64,000 nt of DNA from Polymorphum gilvum SL003B-26A1 (GCF_000192745.1 NC_015259.1:4479001-4543000), one strand, 5' to 3'. Counted from the first letter of the stretch, positions 41,678-53,970 are shown. Notes: generated by a model not told the origin, from the letters alone. Program-made: numbers and translations.

Positions 41678-43299
41678 TGGAGTTCGGACCGGTTGCCGTC
41701 GGCGAGGCGGAAGGGGCGCTTCTCGCCCATTCCGCCAAGGTCGAAGACGGCACGCTGAAGAAGGGCCGCCGGCTGACGGCGGCGGACCTCGACCGGCTCG
41801 CGGCGGCCGGCTTCACGACCGTCACGGTCGCACGCCTCGCCGACGGCGACATCGGCGAAGACCCGGCCGCCGACAGAATCGCCCGGGCCGCCGACGGCGG
41901 CGGCGTCACGTTCGACACGCCCTTCACCGGCCGCGTCAATCTCTACGCGGCGCATTCTGGCGTCCTCGTCATCGACAGGGCCGCGATCGACGCCATGAAC
42001 CGGATCGACCCTTCGATCACCATCGCCACCCTGCCGGCCTTCGCGGCCGTTTCGGAAGGCCGTATGGTGGCGACCGTCAAGATCATCCCCTACGGCGTTC
42101 CAAGCCGGCTGTGCGCGGAGGCTGCCGCCGTGGTGTCGGGCGCCATCGAGGTCAGGCCCTATCGTGCCCGCACGGTCGGACTTGTCGCGACCATGCTCGA
42201 TCACCTGAAGCCGGCGACGATGGACAAGACGCGCCGGGTCCTGGAGCAACGGCTCGCGCCATCCGGCAGCAGCATTGTCGGCGAATGCCGCATTCCGCAC
42301 ACCATTGAGGCGGTCGCCGGTGCGCTGCACGAGCTGAAGCGGCAGGGAGCCGACTTCCTCATCCTGTTCGGTGCCTCCGCGGTGGTCGACCGCAAGGACA
42401 TCTTGCCGCGCGGAATCGAGGCGGCCGGCGGACGGGTGGTGCATTTCGGCATGCCGGTCGATCCAGGCAATCTGCTGCTGCTCGGCGAATTCGACGGAGT
42501 GCCGGTCATCGGCGCACCGGGCTGCGCGCGCAGCCCGAAGGAAAACGGCTTCGACTGGGTTCTAAACCGCCTGCTGGCCGACGTCCCGGTCGGGCCGGGC
42601 GATATCACCGGCCTCGGCGTCGGCGGCCTGCTGATGGAAATCGCCACGCGCCCCCAACCGCGCGAGACGATCCGCACGGCCAGGGCGCCGGCCGTCGCCG
42701 CGCTGGTGCTCGCGGCCGGGCGCTCCAGCCGCATGGGTGGGCCCAACAAGCTGCTGGCGCACCTGGACGGCAAGCCCCTGGTCCGGCACGTGGTCGACGC
42801 CGCCGCCGCCAGCAAGGCGAAAAGCGTCACCGTCGTGACCGGCCACATGGCCGACCAGGTCGGCGAAGCGGCGGGGCCGCGTGCTGGGCGGACCGTCTAC
42901 AATCCGGACTTTGCGGAAGGCATGGCGAGTTCGATCCGCTACGGGCTCCAGGCCATCCCCGAGACCAGCGATGCCGTACTGGTACTGCTCGCCGACATGC
43001 CGAGGATCGACGCAACCATGATCGATCAGATGATCGACGCCTACGATCCCTCGGCGAACCGATTGATCGTCACCGCGACAGCCGATGGCAGGAGAGGAAA
43101 TCCGGTCCTCTGGGACCGGCGCTTCTTCGATGCCCTCAAGAGCCTTTCGGGCGATGTCGGGGCCCGCCATCTCATCGCCGACAATGCCGGTTTCGTGGCC
43201 ACGGTCGAGATCGGCGCGGCGGCGCGCATCGACCTCGACACGCCGGAGGCGTTGCGCGCGGCCGGTGCGCGCCTGACGGCCGGCGGAGACGAGGAATAG
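41677..43299 (+). CDS. Bifunctional molybdopterin-binding protein / MocA-type nucleotidyltransferase
   Basis: A 540-residue fusion. Residues about 1-340 form a molybdopterin-binding (MoeA/MogA-like) domain, with FLILFGASAVVDRKDILPRG and FGMPVDPGNLLLLGEF. Residues about 345-540 are a MobA/MocA nucleotidyltransferase: VAALVLAAGRSSRMGG, PNKLLAHLDGKPLVRHVV and VLLADMPRIDATMI. MocA-type enzymes make molybdopterin cytosine dinucleotide for the xanthine oxidase family. Fourth and last gene of the operon. No dehydrogenase structural genes are in the window. Confidence 0.92.
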   Translation: MEFGPVAVGEAEGALLAHSAKVEDGTLKKGRRLTAADLDRLAAAGFTTVTVARLADGDIGEDPAADRIARAADGGGVTFDTPFTGRVNLYAAHSGVLVIDRAAIDAMNRIDPSITIATLPAFAAVSEGRMVATVKIIPYGVPSRLCAEAAAVVSGAIEVRPYRARTVGLVATMLDHLKPATMDKTRRVLEQRLAPSGSSIVGECRIPHTIEAVAGALHELKRQGADFLILFGASAVVDRKDILPRGIEAAGGRVVHFGMPVDPGNLLLLGEFDGVPVIGAPGCARSPKENGFDWVLNRLLADVPVGPGDITGLGVGGLLMEIATRPQPRETIRTARAPAVAALVLAAGRSSRMGGPNKLLAHLDGKPLVRHVVDAAAASKAKSVTVVTGHMADQVGEAAGPRAGRTVYNPDFAEGMASSIRYGLQAIPETSDAVLVLLADMPRIDATMIDQMIDAYDPSANRLIVTATADGRRGNPVLWDRRFFDALKSLSGDVGARHLIADNAGFVATVEIGAAARIDLDTPEALRAAGARLTAGGDEE

Positions 43300-43342
43300 A
43301 GGTGCGGGAGGTAAGCGACGGACGATTAACCAGCGGGCAAGC

Positions 43343-43366
43343 TATGAGCTTTGTGCAAAGCTCATA
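43343..43366. repeat. Perfect inverted repeat after the molybdenum-cofactor operon
   Basis: 10-bp arms TATGAGCTTT/AAAGCTCATA with spacer GTGC, 44 bp after the operon stop. No T-tract, so either a weak terminator stem or an operator for the small gene at 43583. Confidence 0.5.
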
Positions 43367-43380
43367 TGACGGCAAAACAG

Positions 43381-43409
43381 TTGCACTTGAAATTCTCTGC
43401 CTTTAATAC
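43381..43409 (+). promoter_or_regulatory. Possible promoter of the GcrA-like small gene
   Basis: TTGCAC (43381-43386) and TAATAC (43404-43409) with a 17-bp spacer. Only a fair match, but the only one in the 283-bp gap. Confidence 0.35.
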
Positions 43410-43582
43410 CAACTCCACGACATTGCTGCGGCGCAAAAGCGGCCTCTTCCGGCTGCCGAACTGACCGCGCAGTCACGCATCCGGAACGTCAGGCCGCGTC
43501 GACCCGCCCTCGGAACCGCTCCGGGAAGGCTGAAGAGTTCGATGTCCGGCCCAGCCGTTGAAACCGACAAGAAGGAAGAACA

Positions 43583-43783
43583 ATGGACAACCTGAGGCTT
43601 CCCCGCGCCGGCCGCTGCAAATGGGCCGAGGGCGATGCCGGGAACTACACCTTCCCGTGCAACAACCGTATCGACGCGGGTTCGTCCTATTGCACGGACC
43701 ATCGCGCGCTCGTCTACATCCCGCCGGAAGAGCGGCGGCGGAACCGTGCAGCCGTGCCTGCGTTGAAGAAGATTGCCGCATAA
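43583..43783 (+). CDS. Small protein with a GcrA-like Cys/His motif
   Basis: A 66-residue protein. The block RCKWAEGD...FPC...GSSYCTDH has Cys12, Cys26, Cys37 and His40, spaced C-x13-C-x10-C-x2-H, followed by LVYIPPEERRRNRAA. This resembles the C-terminal tail of GcrA, the cell-cycle regulator (CxWPxGDP...FCG...PYCxxH), without the DNA-binding N-terminal domain. It may bind zinc and a protein partner. AAGAAGGAAGAA gives a fair ribosome site. A terminator follows 41 bp after the stop, so it is probably monocistronic. The likeness is by eye only. Confidence 0.7.
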   Translation: MDNLRLPRAGRCKWAEGDAGNYTFPCNNRIDAGSSYCTDHRALVYIPPEERRRNRAAVPALKKIAA

Positions 43784-43824
43784 GACAACAACGCGGCAGA
43801 TCACGTGGCCCCATCACGGAGTCG

Positions 43825-43849
43825 AACCCGGCCGAAAGGTCGGGTTTTT
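43825..43849 (+). terminator. Terminator of the GcrA-like small gene
   Basis: 9-bp stem AACCCGGCC/GGTCGGGTT (43825-43833 and 43838-43846) with a GAAA loop and a T-run to 43849. Confidence 0.75.
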
Positions 43850-43894
43850 CTTCTCTGCCGGAAAAAAGAAGGCGCGATCAGGGTCGCGCCAGCG

Positions 43895-44043
43895 TGTCGA
43901 CAACCCTGCAGCCTCTCCAGTGTCATTCTGGCCAAGCGGAGCGCGAGCCGGAAGCGAAGAGCCAGGGCTTCAATGGTTTCAATGAAGAAGAACGAGAGAC
44001 TCCGGCTCTCCGATCCCGCATCCCCGCTTCGTGCGGGATGACG
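43895..44043. repeat. Dispersed ~150-bp intergenic repeat, copy B
   Basis: Second copy of the repeat at 13668-13820, in the same orientation, sharing the perfect block GCCAAGCGGAGCGCGAGCCG. Hairpin GGCGCGA/TCGCGCC (43871-43877 and 43884-43890) stands on its left, and a stronger one at 44068-44088 on its right. It occupies the 344-bp gap between the small GcrA-like gene and atpC. No coding potential. Confidence 0.75.
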
Positions 44044-44067
44044 AATTTGGACGTTTGGCAACAGTCT

Positions 44068-44091
44068 GGCGCGGCCCGGGGCCGCGCCTTT
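44068..44091 (+). terminator. GC hairpin on the right border of repeat copy B
   Basis: 9-bp stem GGCGCGGCC/GGCCGCGCC with a 3-nt loop, then TTT on the plus strand. It lies 40 bp beyond the atpC stop and could end the atp transcript from the other side. Confidence 0.5.
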
Positions 44092-44127
44092 CGAGTGTGG
44101 CCTCCCGTCGCGATCCGGTCACAGCCG

Positions 44128-44535
44128 TCAGGCGGCCTTGAGTGCCGCCTGCACCTCGCGCAATTGAGCAAGGACCGTCTCTGCGGCGCGCCGAGCCTCG
44201 TCGTCCCTGGCGTCAGCAAGGTCTTCCTCGGCATTGCGGATCTGCGCTGCGATGTCGTCGGGCTTGATCTCCTCGACCGGGATGGCCAATTCGGCCAGCA
44301 CGGTCAGACCGGCCGACGACACGTCGGCGAAGCCGCCGCGGACGAAATATTCCGTCACCTTGTCGCCGTCCTTGCGGACCTTGAGCAGGCCCGGACGCAT
44401 GGTCGACATGAACGGGCTGTGGTCCTTGAGCACGCCGAACTCGCCTTCGGTGCCGGGGACAACGACCTCGAGTACCTTGTCCGACAGGAGCAGGCGCTCC
44501 GGAGAGACCAGCTCAAACTGGAATGGCTCTGCCAT
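44128..44535 (-). CDS. atpC: ATP synthase F1 subunit epsilon
   Basis: Rotor subunit that couples gamma to the c-ring and inhibits ATP hydrolysis; 135 residues. N-terminal beta-sandwich with [29 protein letters not shown] and [14 protein letters not shown]-terminal helical hairpin with many Ala/Glu/Asp. Last gene of atpHAGDC, 95 bp after atpD. Confidence 0.97.
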   Translation of the reverse strand: MAEPFQFELVSPERLLLSDKVLEVVVPGTEGEFGVLKDHSPFMSTMRPGLLKVRKDGDKVTEYFVRGGFADVSSAGLTVLAELAIPVEEIKPDDIAAQIRNAEEDLADARDDEARRAAETVLAQLREVQAALKAA

Positions 44536-44630
44536 TTGGCACGTCCTTTGTTCGTCTGCAGGCGGACGGGCGCGTCACCGCGCACCGTCCGGACCGGACC
44601 GGTAGCCGGCCTACGGCTGCCGGTTCTGGC

Positions 44631-46963
<2,333 letters not shown>

Positions 46964-46999
46964 GGCCGCCCCTGCTCCTTATCCCGACTGCGTTCAGGG

Positions 47000-48529
47000 T
47001 TAGGCGAAGTTCTTCGCGAACGTGTCGATCGCCGAGCGCAGGCGGCCCGTCAGGTCGTCGTCCAGCGCCTTCTTCTGCCAGATCGCATCGAGCAGGTCCG
47101 CATGCTCGCCGCGCAGGAACAGCAGCAGGCCGGACTCGAACTCGCGCACGCGCTCGACCGGGATCTTATCCAGGTAGCCGTTCACGCCGGCGAAGATGAC
47201 TGCGACCTGCTCCTGGGTCTTCAGCGGCGAGAACTGCGGCTGCTTAAGGAGTTCGGTCAGGCGAGCACCGCGGTTCAGCAGGCGCTGCGTGGTGGCGTCG
47301 AGGTCCGAGCCGAACTGCGCGAAGGCCGCCATTTCACGGTACTGCGCCAACTCGCCCTTGATCGGGCCGGCAACCTGCTTCATCGCCTTGATCTGGGCAG
47401 CGGAGCCAACGCGCGACACCGACAGGCCGACGTTCACGGCCGGACGGATGCCCTGATAGAACAGGTCAGTCTCCAGGAAGATCTGGCCGTCGGTGATCGA
47501 GATCACGTTGGTCGGAATGTAGGCGGAGACGTCGTTGGCCTGGGTCTCGATGACCGGCAGGGCGGTCAACGAGCCGGAGCCATTGTCCTCGTTCAGCTTC
47601 GCCGCGCGCTCCAGCAGGCGGGAGTGCAGGTAAAAGACGTCTCCCGGGAAGGCCTCGCGCCCCGGCGGACGGCGGAGCAGCAGGGACATCTGGCGATAGG
47701 CGACGGCCTGCTTGGACAAGTCGTCATAGCCGATCACGGCATGCATGCCGTTGTCGCGGAAGTACTCGCCCATCGCGCAGCCGGCGAACGGGGCGAGGAA
47801 CTGCAGCGGAGCGGCATCCGACGCGGTCGCGGCGACGACGATGGAATAGGCCATCGCGCCGGCGTCCTCAAGCGTCTTGACGAACTGCGCGACGGTCGAC
47901 CGCTTCTGGCCGACGGCGACGTAGATGCAGTAGAGCTTGTTGCCCTCGTCGTCGCCCTGGTGCAGCGGCTTCTGGTTCAGGAAGGTGTCGAGGATGATCG
48001 CGGTCTTGCCGGTCTGGCGGTCGCCGATGACCAGCTCGCGCTGGCCGCGGCCGACCGGGATCAGGGCATCGATCGCCTTGAGGCCCGTGGACATCGGCTC
48101 ATGCACGGACTTGCGCGGCAGGATGCCCGGCGCCTTGACGTCGACGCGGCGGCGCTCGGCGGCCTCGATCGGCCCCTTGCCGTCGAGCGGATTGCCGAGC
48201 GGGTCGACGACGCGGCCGAGCAGGCCCTTGCCGACCGGCACTTCCACGATGGCACCGGTCCGCTTGACCGTATCGCCTTCCTTGATCTCGCGGTCGGAGC
48301 CGAAGATCACGACGCCGACGTTGTCGGTTTCCAGGTTGAGGGCCATGCCCCTGACACCGCCCGGGAACTCGACCATCTCACCGGCCTGGACGTTGTCCAG
48401 ACCGTAGACGCGCGCGATACCGTCACCGACGGACAAAACCTGACCGACTTCGGATACTTCGGCCTCCTGGCCGAAACCCTTGATCTGGTCCTTGAGGATA
48501 GCGGAAATTTCCGCGGCCCGAATATCCAT
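47000..48529 (-). CDS. atpA: ATP synthase F1 subunit alpha
   Basis: Non-catalytic nucleotide-binding subunit, 509 residues. Walker [17 protein letters not shown] near residue 170, [22 protein letters not shown] and the arginine-finger region [19 protein letters not shown]. Its ATG overlaps the atpH stop by one base. Confidence 0.99.
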   Translation of the reverse strand: MDIRAAEISAILKDQIKGFGQEAEVSEVGQVLSVGDGIARVYGLDNVQAGEMVEFPGGVRGMALNLETDNVGVVIFGSDREIKEGDTVKRTGAIVEVPVGKGLLGRVVDPLGNPLDGKGPIEAAERRRVDVKAPGILPRKSVHEPMSTGLKAIDALIPVGRGQRELVIGDRQTGKTAIILDTFLNQKPLHQGDDEGNKLYCIYVAVGQKRSTVAQFVKTLEDAGAMAYSIVVAATASDAAPLQFLAPFAGCAMGEYFRDNGMHAVIGYDDLSKQAVAYRQMSLLLRRPPGREAFPGDVFYLHSRLLERAAKLNEDNGSGSLTALPVIETQANDVSAYIPTNVISITDGQIFLETDLFYQGIRPAVNVGLSVSRVGSAAQIKAMKQVAGPIKGELAQYREMAAFAQFGSDLDATTQRLLNRGARLTELLKQPQFSPLKTQEQVAVIFAGVNGYLDKIPVERVREFESGLLLFLRGEHADLLDAIWQKKALDDDLTGRLRSAIDTFAKNFA

Positions 48530-49110
48530 CAGCCGACCTCTTTCATTGCGAACTTGAGAGAATTGAGCTTGGTGCGCAGCGACGTGTCGATCATGCGGCT
48601 GCCGACCTTGACCACGAGGCCACCGATCAGCGCCGGATCGACGCGTGCCGAGATGTTGACGGTCTTGCCCGTGGAGGCCGCGAGGGCGTCCTTCAGGGCC
48701 GCGACATGGGCATCCGACAGGGCCACCGCCGAGACCACCTCGGCCGTTGCCTCGCCCCGCTTCTCCGCGAGGAGCGCCCGGAAGGCGCGGATCATGTCGG
48801 GAAGGGCGAAGAGGCGCCGGTTCCTGGCGGCCAGCTTCACGAAATTGGCAGCAAGTCCGGAGATCCCGGCCTTGGCTAGCAGGGCGTCGAGGGCGGCAAG
48901 CTGCTCCTCGGCGCTGAACACGGGGCTGCGAACGAGCCGCACGAGATCGGCGCTGTCACCGAGCATGCGCTCAAAGGTGCCGAGGTCGCGCTCCACGTCG
49001 GCCGTCGCGCCAGACTCCTCTGCAAGATCCAGAAGGGCGGAGGCATACCGTTTCGCTACGCCGGAAACGAGAGATACGTTGTCTGTCACCAGGTCCGAGC
49101 TCTCTGACAT
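48529..49110 (-). CDS. atpH: ATP synthase F1 subunit delta
   Basis: Peripheral-stalk subunit linking alpha to the b subunits; 193 residues from the ATG at 49110. [17 protein letters not shown] at the N-terminus and [20 protein letters not shown] near the C-terminus are typical. First gene of the F1 operon. The Fo genes (a, c, b, b') are absent, as is normal in alphaproteobacteria, where they form a separate cluster. Confidence 0.97.
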   Translation of the reverse strand: MSESSDLVTDNVSLVSGVAKRYASALLDLAEESGATADVERDLGTFERMLGDSADLVRLVRSPVFSAEEQLAALDALLAKAGISGLAANFVKLAARNRRLFALPDMIRAFRALLAEKRGEATAEVVSAVALSDAHVAALKDALAASTGKTVNISARVDPALIGGLVVKVGSRMIDTSLRTKLNSLKFAMKEVG

Positions 49111-49218
49111 ATTTCGCGGCACTGCGGACCCGATCGGCGATCGCAAAGCCTTGAAATTTCGTGATATTTTAGGGGCGCAAGGTTTGACGGCAGAGCCGTT
49201 CCCCCGAAAGCCGCGCCT

Positions 49219-49247
49219 CGAATAGCACAGCGTTTGAAGGTGTGCAA
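49219..49247 (-). promoter_or_regulatory. Possible promoter of the atpHAGDC operon
   Basis: Minus-strand TTGCAC (49242-49247) and TATTCG (49219-49224) with a 17-bp spacer, about 110 bp upstream of atpH. An AT-rich TAAAATATCACGAAATTT lies between it and the gene. Moderate match only. Confidence 0.35.
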
Positions 49248-49259
49248 CTTCGCCTAAAG

Positions 49260-49289
49260 GCCCGAACCGGGCAAATCGGGCGGTTTTTT
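49260..49289. terminator. Terminator between priA and the atp operon
   Basis: Stem GCCCGA/TCGGGC (49260-49265 and 49276-49281). On the plus strand it runs into TTTTTT (49284-49289). On the minus strand it follows the priA stop and is followed by CTTTAGG. Confidence 0.5.
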
Positions 49290-49309
49290 GCTGCACTGCC
49301 GCGCAGAGC

Positions 49310-51505
49310 TTACAAAAACTGCTGCGGATCGATGTCGACTTGGAGCCTCAGTCCCCCGGCCGCGCGCGGCACCCGGGAAAGCCAGCCTCGCAGGTAACCC
49401 TGCATGTCGAACTGGCGCGGCGCCAGCACGAGCAGCCGGAACCGGTGGCGCCCGCGCACCATCGCCAGCGCCGCTTCGGCCGGCCCGAGCACCGTCACCG
49501 CCGCATCCGGCGGCGCGGCGCGCGCGACCGCGCGGGCATAACCCTCCGTCGCCGGCTTGTCGGGACCGGATACGACGAGCGCGGCGAGACGCCCGAAGGG
49601 CGGCAGCCCGGCGACGCGGCGCGCTTCGATCTCGGCGGCGTAGAAGGCTTCCGAATCCGACGACAGCAGGGCCCTGATGACGGGATGGTCCGGCGAATAG
49701 GTCTGCAGGTAGCCCTTGCCGCCACCCGAGAAGCGGCCGGCGCGGCCGGTCACCTGGGCGAGCAGCTGGAACGTCCGCTCGGCGGCGCGCGGGTCGCCGT
49801 GAGCGAGTCCAAGGTCGGCATCCACGACGCCGACCAGCCGCATCAGGGGGAAGTTGTGTCCCTTGGCGACGAGCTGCGTGCCGATGACGATGTCGGCTCC
49901 CCCCTCCTCGACGATCTTCATCTCCCGGCGCAGCCGCTCCGGTCCGCCCGGCAGGTCCGACGATAGGATCAGCGTACGCGCCTGCGGAAACAGCGCCTCC
50001 ACTTCCTCCGCGATCCGCTCGACGCCCGGCCCGCAGGCGACCAGCGCATCGACCGTGCCGCAGGACGGGCAGGCCTGGGGCACCGGCTCGCTGTGGCCGC
50101 AGTGATGGCACACGAGGCGGCCGCGGAAGCGGTGCTCGACCAGCCAGGCGCTGCAGTGGGAGCACTGGAAGCGGTGACCGCATGACCGGCACAAGGTCAG
50201 CGGCGCATAGCCGCGCCGGTTGAGAAACAGCAGCGACTGGGCGTTGTCGGCCAGCGTCTCGCGCATGGCGGCGACCAGCGCCGGCGCAAGCCACCGGCCG
50301 CGCTCGGGGCCGTCGCGGCGCATGTCGATGGCATGAAGCTCGGGCAGGGCGCCGCCGGAAGCCCGCTCCGGCAGGACGAAGCGGGTATAGCGGCCGAGAT
50401 CGGCGTTCACGCGGCTTTCGATGGACGGCGTGGCCGAGGCGAGGATGACCGGGAACTGCGCCAGATGGCCGCGCACCACAGCCATGTCGCGGGCATTGTA
50501 GGGAACCCGGTCGTCCTGCTTGAAGGCCGTGTCGTGCTCCTCGTCGACGACGATCAGGCCGAGCTCGTGGAAGGGCAGGAACAGGGCCGAGCGGGCGCCG
50601 ACGACGACACGGACGTCGCCCGAGGCCACACCGCGCCAGACCCGCGCCCGCCGTCGCGGCGCAACTTCCGAATGCCATTCCGCCGGCAGCACGCCGAAGC
50701 GCTGCTCGAACCGCTTGAGGAACTGCGCGGTCAGCGAGATTTCGGGGACCAGCACAACCGCCTGCCGGCCGCGACGCACCGCCTCGGCCACCGCCTCGAA
50801 ATAGACCTCGGTCTTCCCCGAGCCGGTAACGCCATCGATCAGCGAGACCGCGTAGCCACGATCAAAGGCGGCGACGAGGCCCGTGGCGACCGCCGCCTGG
50901 GCCGGCGATAACGCCGGCGCGTTGTAGGCAGGATCCGGCGCCGGCGGCGCCGGGCTCGCCGACATCGACACGATCTCCAGAACGCCCTGATGGACGAGGC
51001 CGTCGATCACCGAAACGCTGACGCCCGCCGCACCGGCGAGGCCGGACTTCGTCCAGGCGAAACCGTCCTGCATGGTGTCGAGAACGCGTCTGCGCGCGGG
51101 CGTCAGGCGATCCGGCGCCGCGCCCTCGACGCGGGCGACGCCGGCGACCGGCGGCTCGGGTTCCAGGGCCTCCTCCGAGCGCAGCACCATGCGCAGCACC
51201 ATGCCCGGCGGCGACAGCGTCCAGTTGGCGACCCAGTCGACGAAGCGGCGCATGTCCGCGTCGAGCGGGCCGGCCGGATAGACATGGCTGATCGCCTTCA
51301 GCTTGCGCGGATCGATGCCCGGCTCCGGCATGCCGTCCCAGACGGCGCCGACGACCTCGCGCGGGCCGAGCGGGACGCGCACGATCGTGCCCGGGCACAC
51401 GGCGAGGCCGGGGGGCACCTTGTAGGTATAGGGGCCGGGGACGGCGACGGGCACCAGAACGCTGGCGATCGTTCCCGATCCGTCCCTATCGTTATCGAAC
51501 AGCAC
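49310..51505 (-). CDS. priA: Primosomal replication restart helicase PriA
   Basis: 3'-5' helicase that reloads the replisome at collapsed forks; 731 residues (E. coli 732). N-terminal DNA-binding domain ([16 protein letters not shown]), Walker [23 protein letters not shown] box [12 protein letters not shown], the zinc-binding region [14 protein letters not shown]...[18 protein letters not shown] with eight Cys, and [14 protein letters not shown] with VTGRAGR. The best start is the GTG at 51505 with AGGAAAAG upstream; the longer open frame to 51769 lacks similarity. Confidence 0.95.
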   Translation of the reverse strand: MLFDNDRDGSGTIASVLVPVAVPGPYTYKVPPGLAVCPGTIVRVPLGPREVVGAVWDGMPEPGIDPRKLKAISHVYPAGPLDADMRRFVDWVANWTLSPPGMVLRMVLRSEEALEPEPPVAGVARVEGAAPDRLTPARRRVLDTMQDGFAWTKSGLAGAAGVSVSVIDGLVHQGVLEIVSMSASPAPPAPDPAYNAPALSPAQAAVATGLVAAFDRGYAVSLIDGVTGSGKTEVYFEAVAEAVRRGRQAVVLVPEISLTAQFLKRFEQRFGVLPAEWHSEVAPRRRARVWRGVASGDVRVVVGARSALFLPFHELGLIVVDEEHDTAFKQDDRVPYNARDMAVVRGHLAQFPVILASATPSIESRVNADLGRYTRFVLPERASGGALPELHAIDMRRDGPERGRWLAPALVAAMRETLADNAQSLLFLNRRGYAPLTLCRSCGHRFQCSHCSAWLVEHRFRGRLVCHHCGHSEPVPQACPSCGTVDALVACGPGVERIAEEVEALFPQARTLILSSDLPGGPERLRREMKIVEEGGADIVIGTQLVAKGHNFPLMRLVGVVDADLGLAHGDPRAAERTFQLLAQVTGRAGRFSGGGKGYLQTYSPDHPVIRALLSSDSEAFYAAEIEARRVAGLPPFGRLAALVVSGPDKPATEGYARAVARAAPPDAAVTVLGPAEAALAMVRGRHRFRLLVLAPRQFDMQGYLRGWLSRVPRAAGGLRLQVDIDPQQFL

Positions 51506-51671
51506 GTGGCGATCTTTTCCTGAAGCCTGTCCGGGCGGGGCTGTCCCGCCGGCCGGAGCGGCACGAATCGGGGGTGTCGCTCGGCGCCATCCTACGGTAA
51601 AGAGACGGCGAGCAGACAGGCAATGTCCGGGCCGGCGCTTCGGTCGCCCGGCGAAGGGAGTCCTTGGAGCG

Positions 51672-52325
51672 ATGAAATTCTTTGTCGATACGGCAGACAC
51701 GGGCGAAATCGCGGAGCTGGCGGCGACCGGCTTGCTCGACGGCGTGACGACCAATCCCTCCCTGGTCATGAAGGCAGGCAGGCCGATGAAGGAGGTGATC
51801 GCCGAGATCTGCGCGATTACTCCCGGTCCGGTGTCGGCCGAGGTGGCGGCGACCGACTACGACGGCATGATCCGGGAAGCGCGCGTGCTGGCCGCCATCG
51901 CCGACAACGTCGTCATCAAGCTGCCGATCACCCTGGACGGGCTGAAAGCCTGCAAGACGCTGACAGGCGAAGGCCGCAAGACCAACCTGACGCTGTGCTT
52001 TTCCGCCAACCAGGCGCTGCTCGCCGCCAAGGCGGGGGCGACCTACGTGTCGCCGTTCATCGGCCGCCTCGACGACATCAACCTCGACGGCATGGAGCTG
52101 ATCCGCGAGATCCGGGTGATCTACGACAACTACGGCTTCGGCACGGAAGTGCTCGCCGCCTCGATCCGCACCGTCAACCACGTCAAGGATTGCGCGCTGG
52201 CCGGCGCCGACGTTGCCACCATCCCGCCGGCAACGCTGAAGGCCCTGGTCAGGCATCCTTTGACCGACAAGGGCCTCGAGGCATTCCTGACCGACTGGGC
52301 GAAGACCGGCCAGAGCATTCTCTGA
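51672..52325 (+). CDS. Transaldolase-like fructose-6-phosphate aldolase (TalC/FsaA family)
   Basis: A 217-residue Schiff-base aldolase. [30 protein letters not shown], Lys83 in [12 protein letters not shown] as the Schiff-base residue, and [20 protein letters not shown] are all conserved. Short proteins of this family act either as transaldolase in the pentose phosphate pathway or as fructose-6-phosphate aldolase; sequence by eye does not separate the two. Divergent from priA, with 166 bp between, and a GGAG site at the start. Confidence 0.93.
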   Translation: MKFFVDTADTGEIAELAATGLLDGVTTNPSLVMKAGRPMKEVIAEICAITPGPVSAEVAATDYDGMIREARVLAAIADNVVIKLPITLDGLKACKTLTGEGRKTNLTLCFSANQALLAAKAGATYVSPFIGRLDDINLDGMELIREIRVIYDNYGFGTEVLAASIRTVNHVKDCALAGADVATIPPATLKALVRHPLTDKGLEAFLTDWAKTGQSIL

Positions 52326-52506
52326 CCACGACCAGGCCGCTCTTGACGTCGCGACCATCGCAGCGTCGTACAAGCGGTGCAAAAGCGTCCTACATGGGTC
52401 CGGAGTCCCGCCGGAGACCCTCCGGAGAGGTGCCAGGATTGCGGGCCGACGGCCGGCGTCCTTGCCCCGCTCCGCCCTGACCGCGATTCTGCGCTAAGCT
52501 TTTTCC

Positions 52507-53457
52507 ATGACCGTCGATCCCGATTCGCTGCTCGTCACCGCCACGCCGGAGCTCAACGCCCGCATCGGCGCCTGGCTCGACCATCTCGGCGACGAGCGGC
52601 GGCTGTCGGACAAGACGCTGGTCGCCTACGAGCGCGACGTGCGGCAGTTCCTGCGCTTCCTGACCGACCATCTCGGCGGGACGCCGGGCATGGCCGAGCT
52701 GCGCGACTTGCGGCCGGCCGACTTCCGCGCCTTCCTCGCCCGCCGGCGACGCGCCGGCGCGCAGAGCCGGTCGCTGGCGCGCGGACTGGCCGGCATCCGT
52801 TCGTTCCTCGGCTTCCTGGAAAGGCGCGGCGAGGTCAACGCGGCCGCGGCCGGCGCCATACGCCCGCCGCGTCAACCGCGCTCGCTGCCCAAGCCGGTGT
52901 CGGCGGCCGATGCGAGGGCGATCGTCAGCGGCGAGCTGGCGATGGAGGCCGAGCCCTGGATCGAGGCGCGCAACGCCGCCGTGCTGACCCTTCTTTACGG
53001 CTGCGGGCTACGCCTCGCCGAGGCGCTGTCGCTGACCGGCCGCACGGCGCCGCGGCGTGGCACCAAGACGCTGACGATCCGCGGCAAGGGCGGCAAGGAA
53101 CGCATCGTGCCGGTGCTGCCGGTCGTCTGCGAGGCGGTCGACGCCTATCTCAAGCTGTGCCCCTACACGCCGGAGCCGGACGGGCCGCTCTTCCTCGGCG
53201 CGCGCGGCGGGCCGCTCAACCCGCGGCTGGTGCAACTGGCCATGCAGAAGCTGAGGAGCGCGCTCGCCCTGCCCGACAGCGCGACGCCGCACGCGCTGCG
53301 GCATTCCTTCGCCACCCACCTGCTGGCCGGCGGCGGCGACCTGAGAACCATCCAGGAACTGCTCGGCCACGCCAGCCTGTCGACCACCCAGATCTACACC
53401 GAGGTTGACACCGCCCGGCTGCTCGAGGCCTACGACAAGGCCCACCCGCGGCGCTAG
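52507..53457 (+). CDS. xerC: Tyrosine recombinase XerC
   Basis: Chromosome-dimer resolution recombinase acting with XerD at dif; 316 residues. N-terminal SAM-like core-binding domain to about residue 125; catalytic residues in LYGCGLRLAEALSL (Arg), GKGGKERIVP (Lys), HALRHSFATHLLAGG (His-x-x-Arg) and LGHASLSTTQIYTEV (His and nucleophile Tyr). Position beside priA is typical of Rhizobiales and rules out a phage integrase. A possible -35 TTGACG lies at 52343. Confidence 0.95.
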   Translation: MTVDPDSLLVTATPELNARIGAWLDHLGDERRLSDKTLVAYERDVRQFLRFLTDHLGGTPGMAELRDLRPADFRAFLARRRRAGAQSRSLARGLAGIRSFLGFLERRGEVNAAAAGAIRPPRQPRSLPKPVSAADARAIVSGELAMEAEPWIEARNAAVLTLLYGCGLRLAEALSLTGRTAPRRGTKTLTIRGKGGKERIVPVLPVVCEAVDAYLKLCPYTPEPDGPLFLGARGGPLNPRLVQLAMQKLRSALALPDSATPHALRHSFATHLLAGGGDLRTIQELLGHASLSTTQIYTEVDTARLLEAYDKAHPRR

Positions 53458-53657
53458 GTCCGTCGGAAAAATTTCCGATCCCGCCTCATTTAGACCGCAA
53501 TTGAGGGCTAGAAACCCCTATCGTTTTTTTGGGCCAGGCTTGGCTTCTCGCGGCGTCATACGATCTCGACCCGCCATTCTCTTCCAAATGACCGATGCTT
53601 CAACGCGCTGCCCGAGCGGGGCCGCGCGGATCTACTCTATATCAAGGTACTACTCTC

Positions 53658-53864
53658 ATGAAAACTGGAACCGTAAAGTTCTTCAACGGCCAGAAGGGCT
53701 TTGGCTTCATCCAGCCGGAAGACGGCAGCCGCGACGTGTTCGTTCACATCAGCGCCGTCGAGCGCTCCGGCATCGGCCGCCTGGACGAAGGCCAGAAGGT
53801 TCAGTTCGAACTGGAACAGGACCGTCAGGGCCGCAGCTCGGCTGCGAACCTGCAGCTCCTCTAA
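53658..53864 (+). CDS. cspA: Cold-shock protein
   Basis: A 68-residue single cold-shock domain. RNA-binding motifs [11 protein letters not shown] (RNP1) and [12 protein letters not shown] (RNP2). N-terminus [12 protein letters not shown]. About 200 bp separate it from xerC, so a long 5' leader, as in cold-inducible csp genes, is likely. It opens the cspA-orf-orf-rpsU cluster and is followed by a strong terminator. Confidence 0.97.
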   Translation: MKTGTVKFFNGQKGFGFIQPEDGSRDVFVHISAVERSGIGRLDEGQKVQFELEQDRQGRSSAANLQLL

Positions 53865-53944
53865 GGCCGACGCCATGGCGATGCCGACCACGGATGTACT
53901 GGCGGCGTCGCCTCTCGGCCCTGCCGGCCTAGGCCGGACGAACG

Positions 53945-53970
53945 AAGCGGGATCCAGTCCCGCTTTTTTT
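53945..53970 (+). terminator. Terminator of cspA
   Basis: 8-bp stem AAGCGGGA/TCCCGCTT (53945-53952 and 53958-53965), loop TCCAG, followed by five further T. Confidence 0.85.

Noticed and set aside
52507-53457. Tyrosine recombinase as a phage or island integrase
   Set aside because: Domain layout, length and position beside priA are those of chromosomal XerC; no att-like repeats or phage genes nearby.
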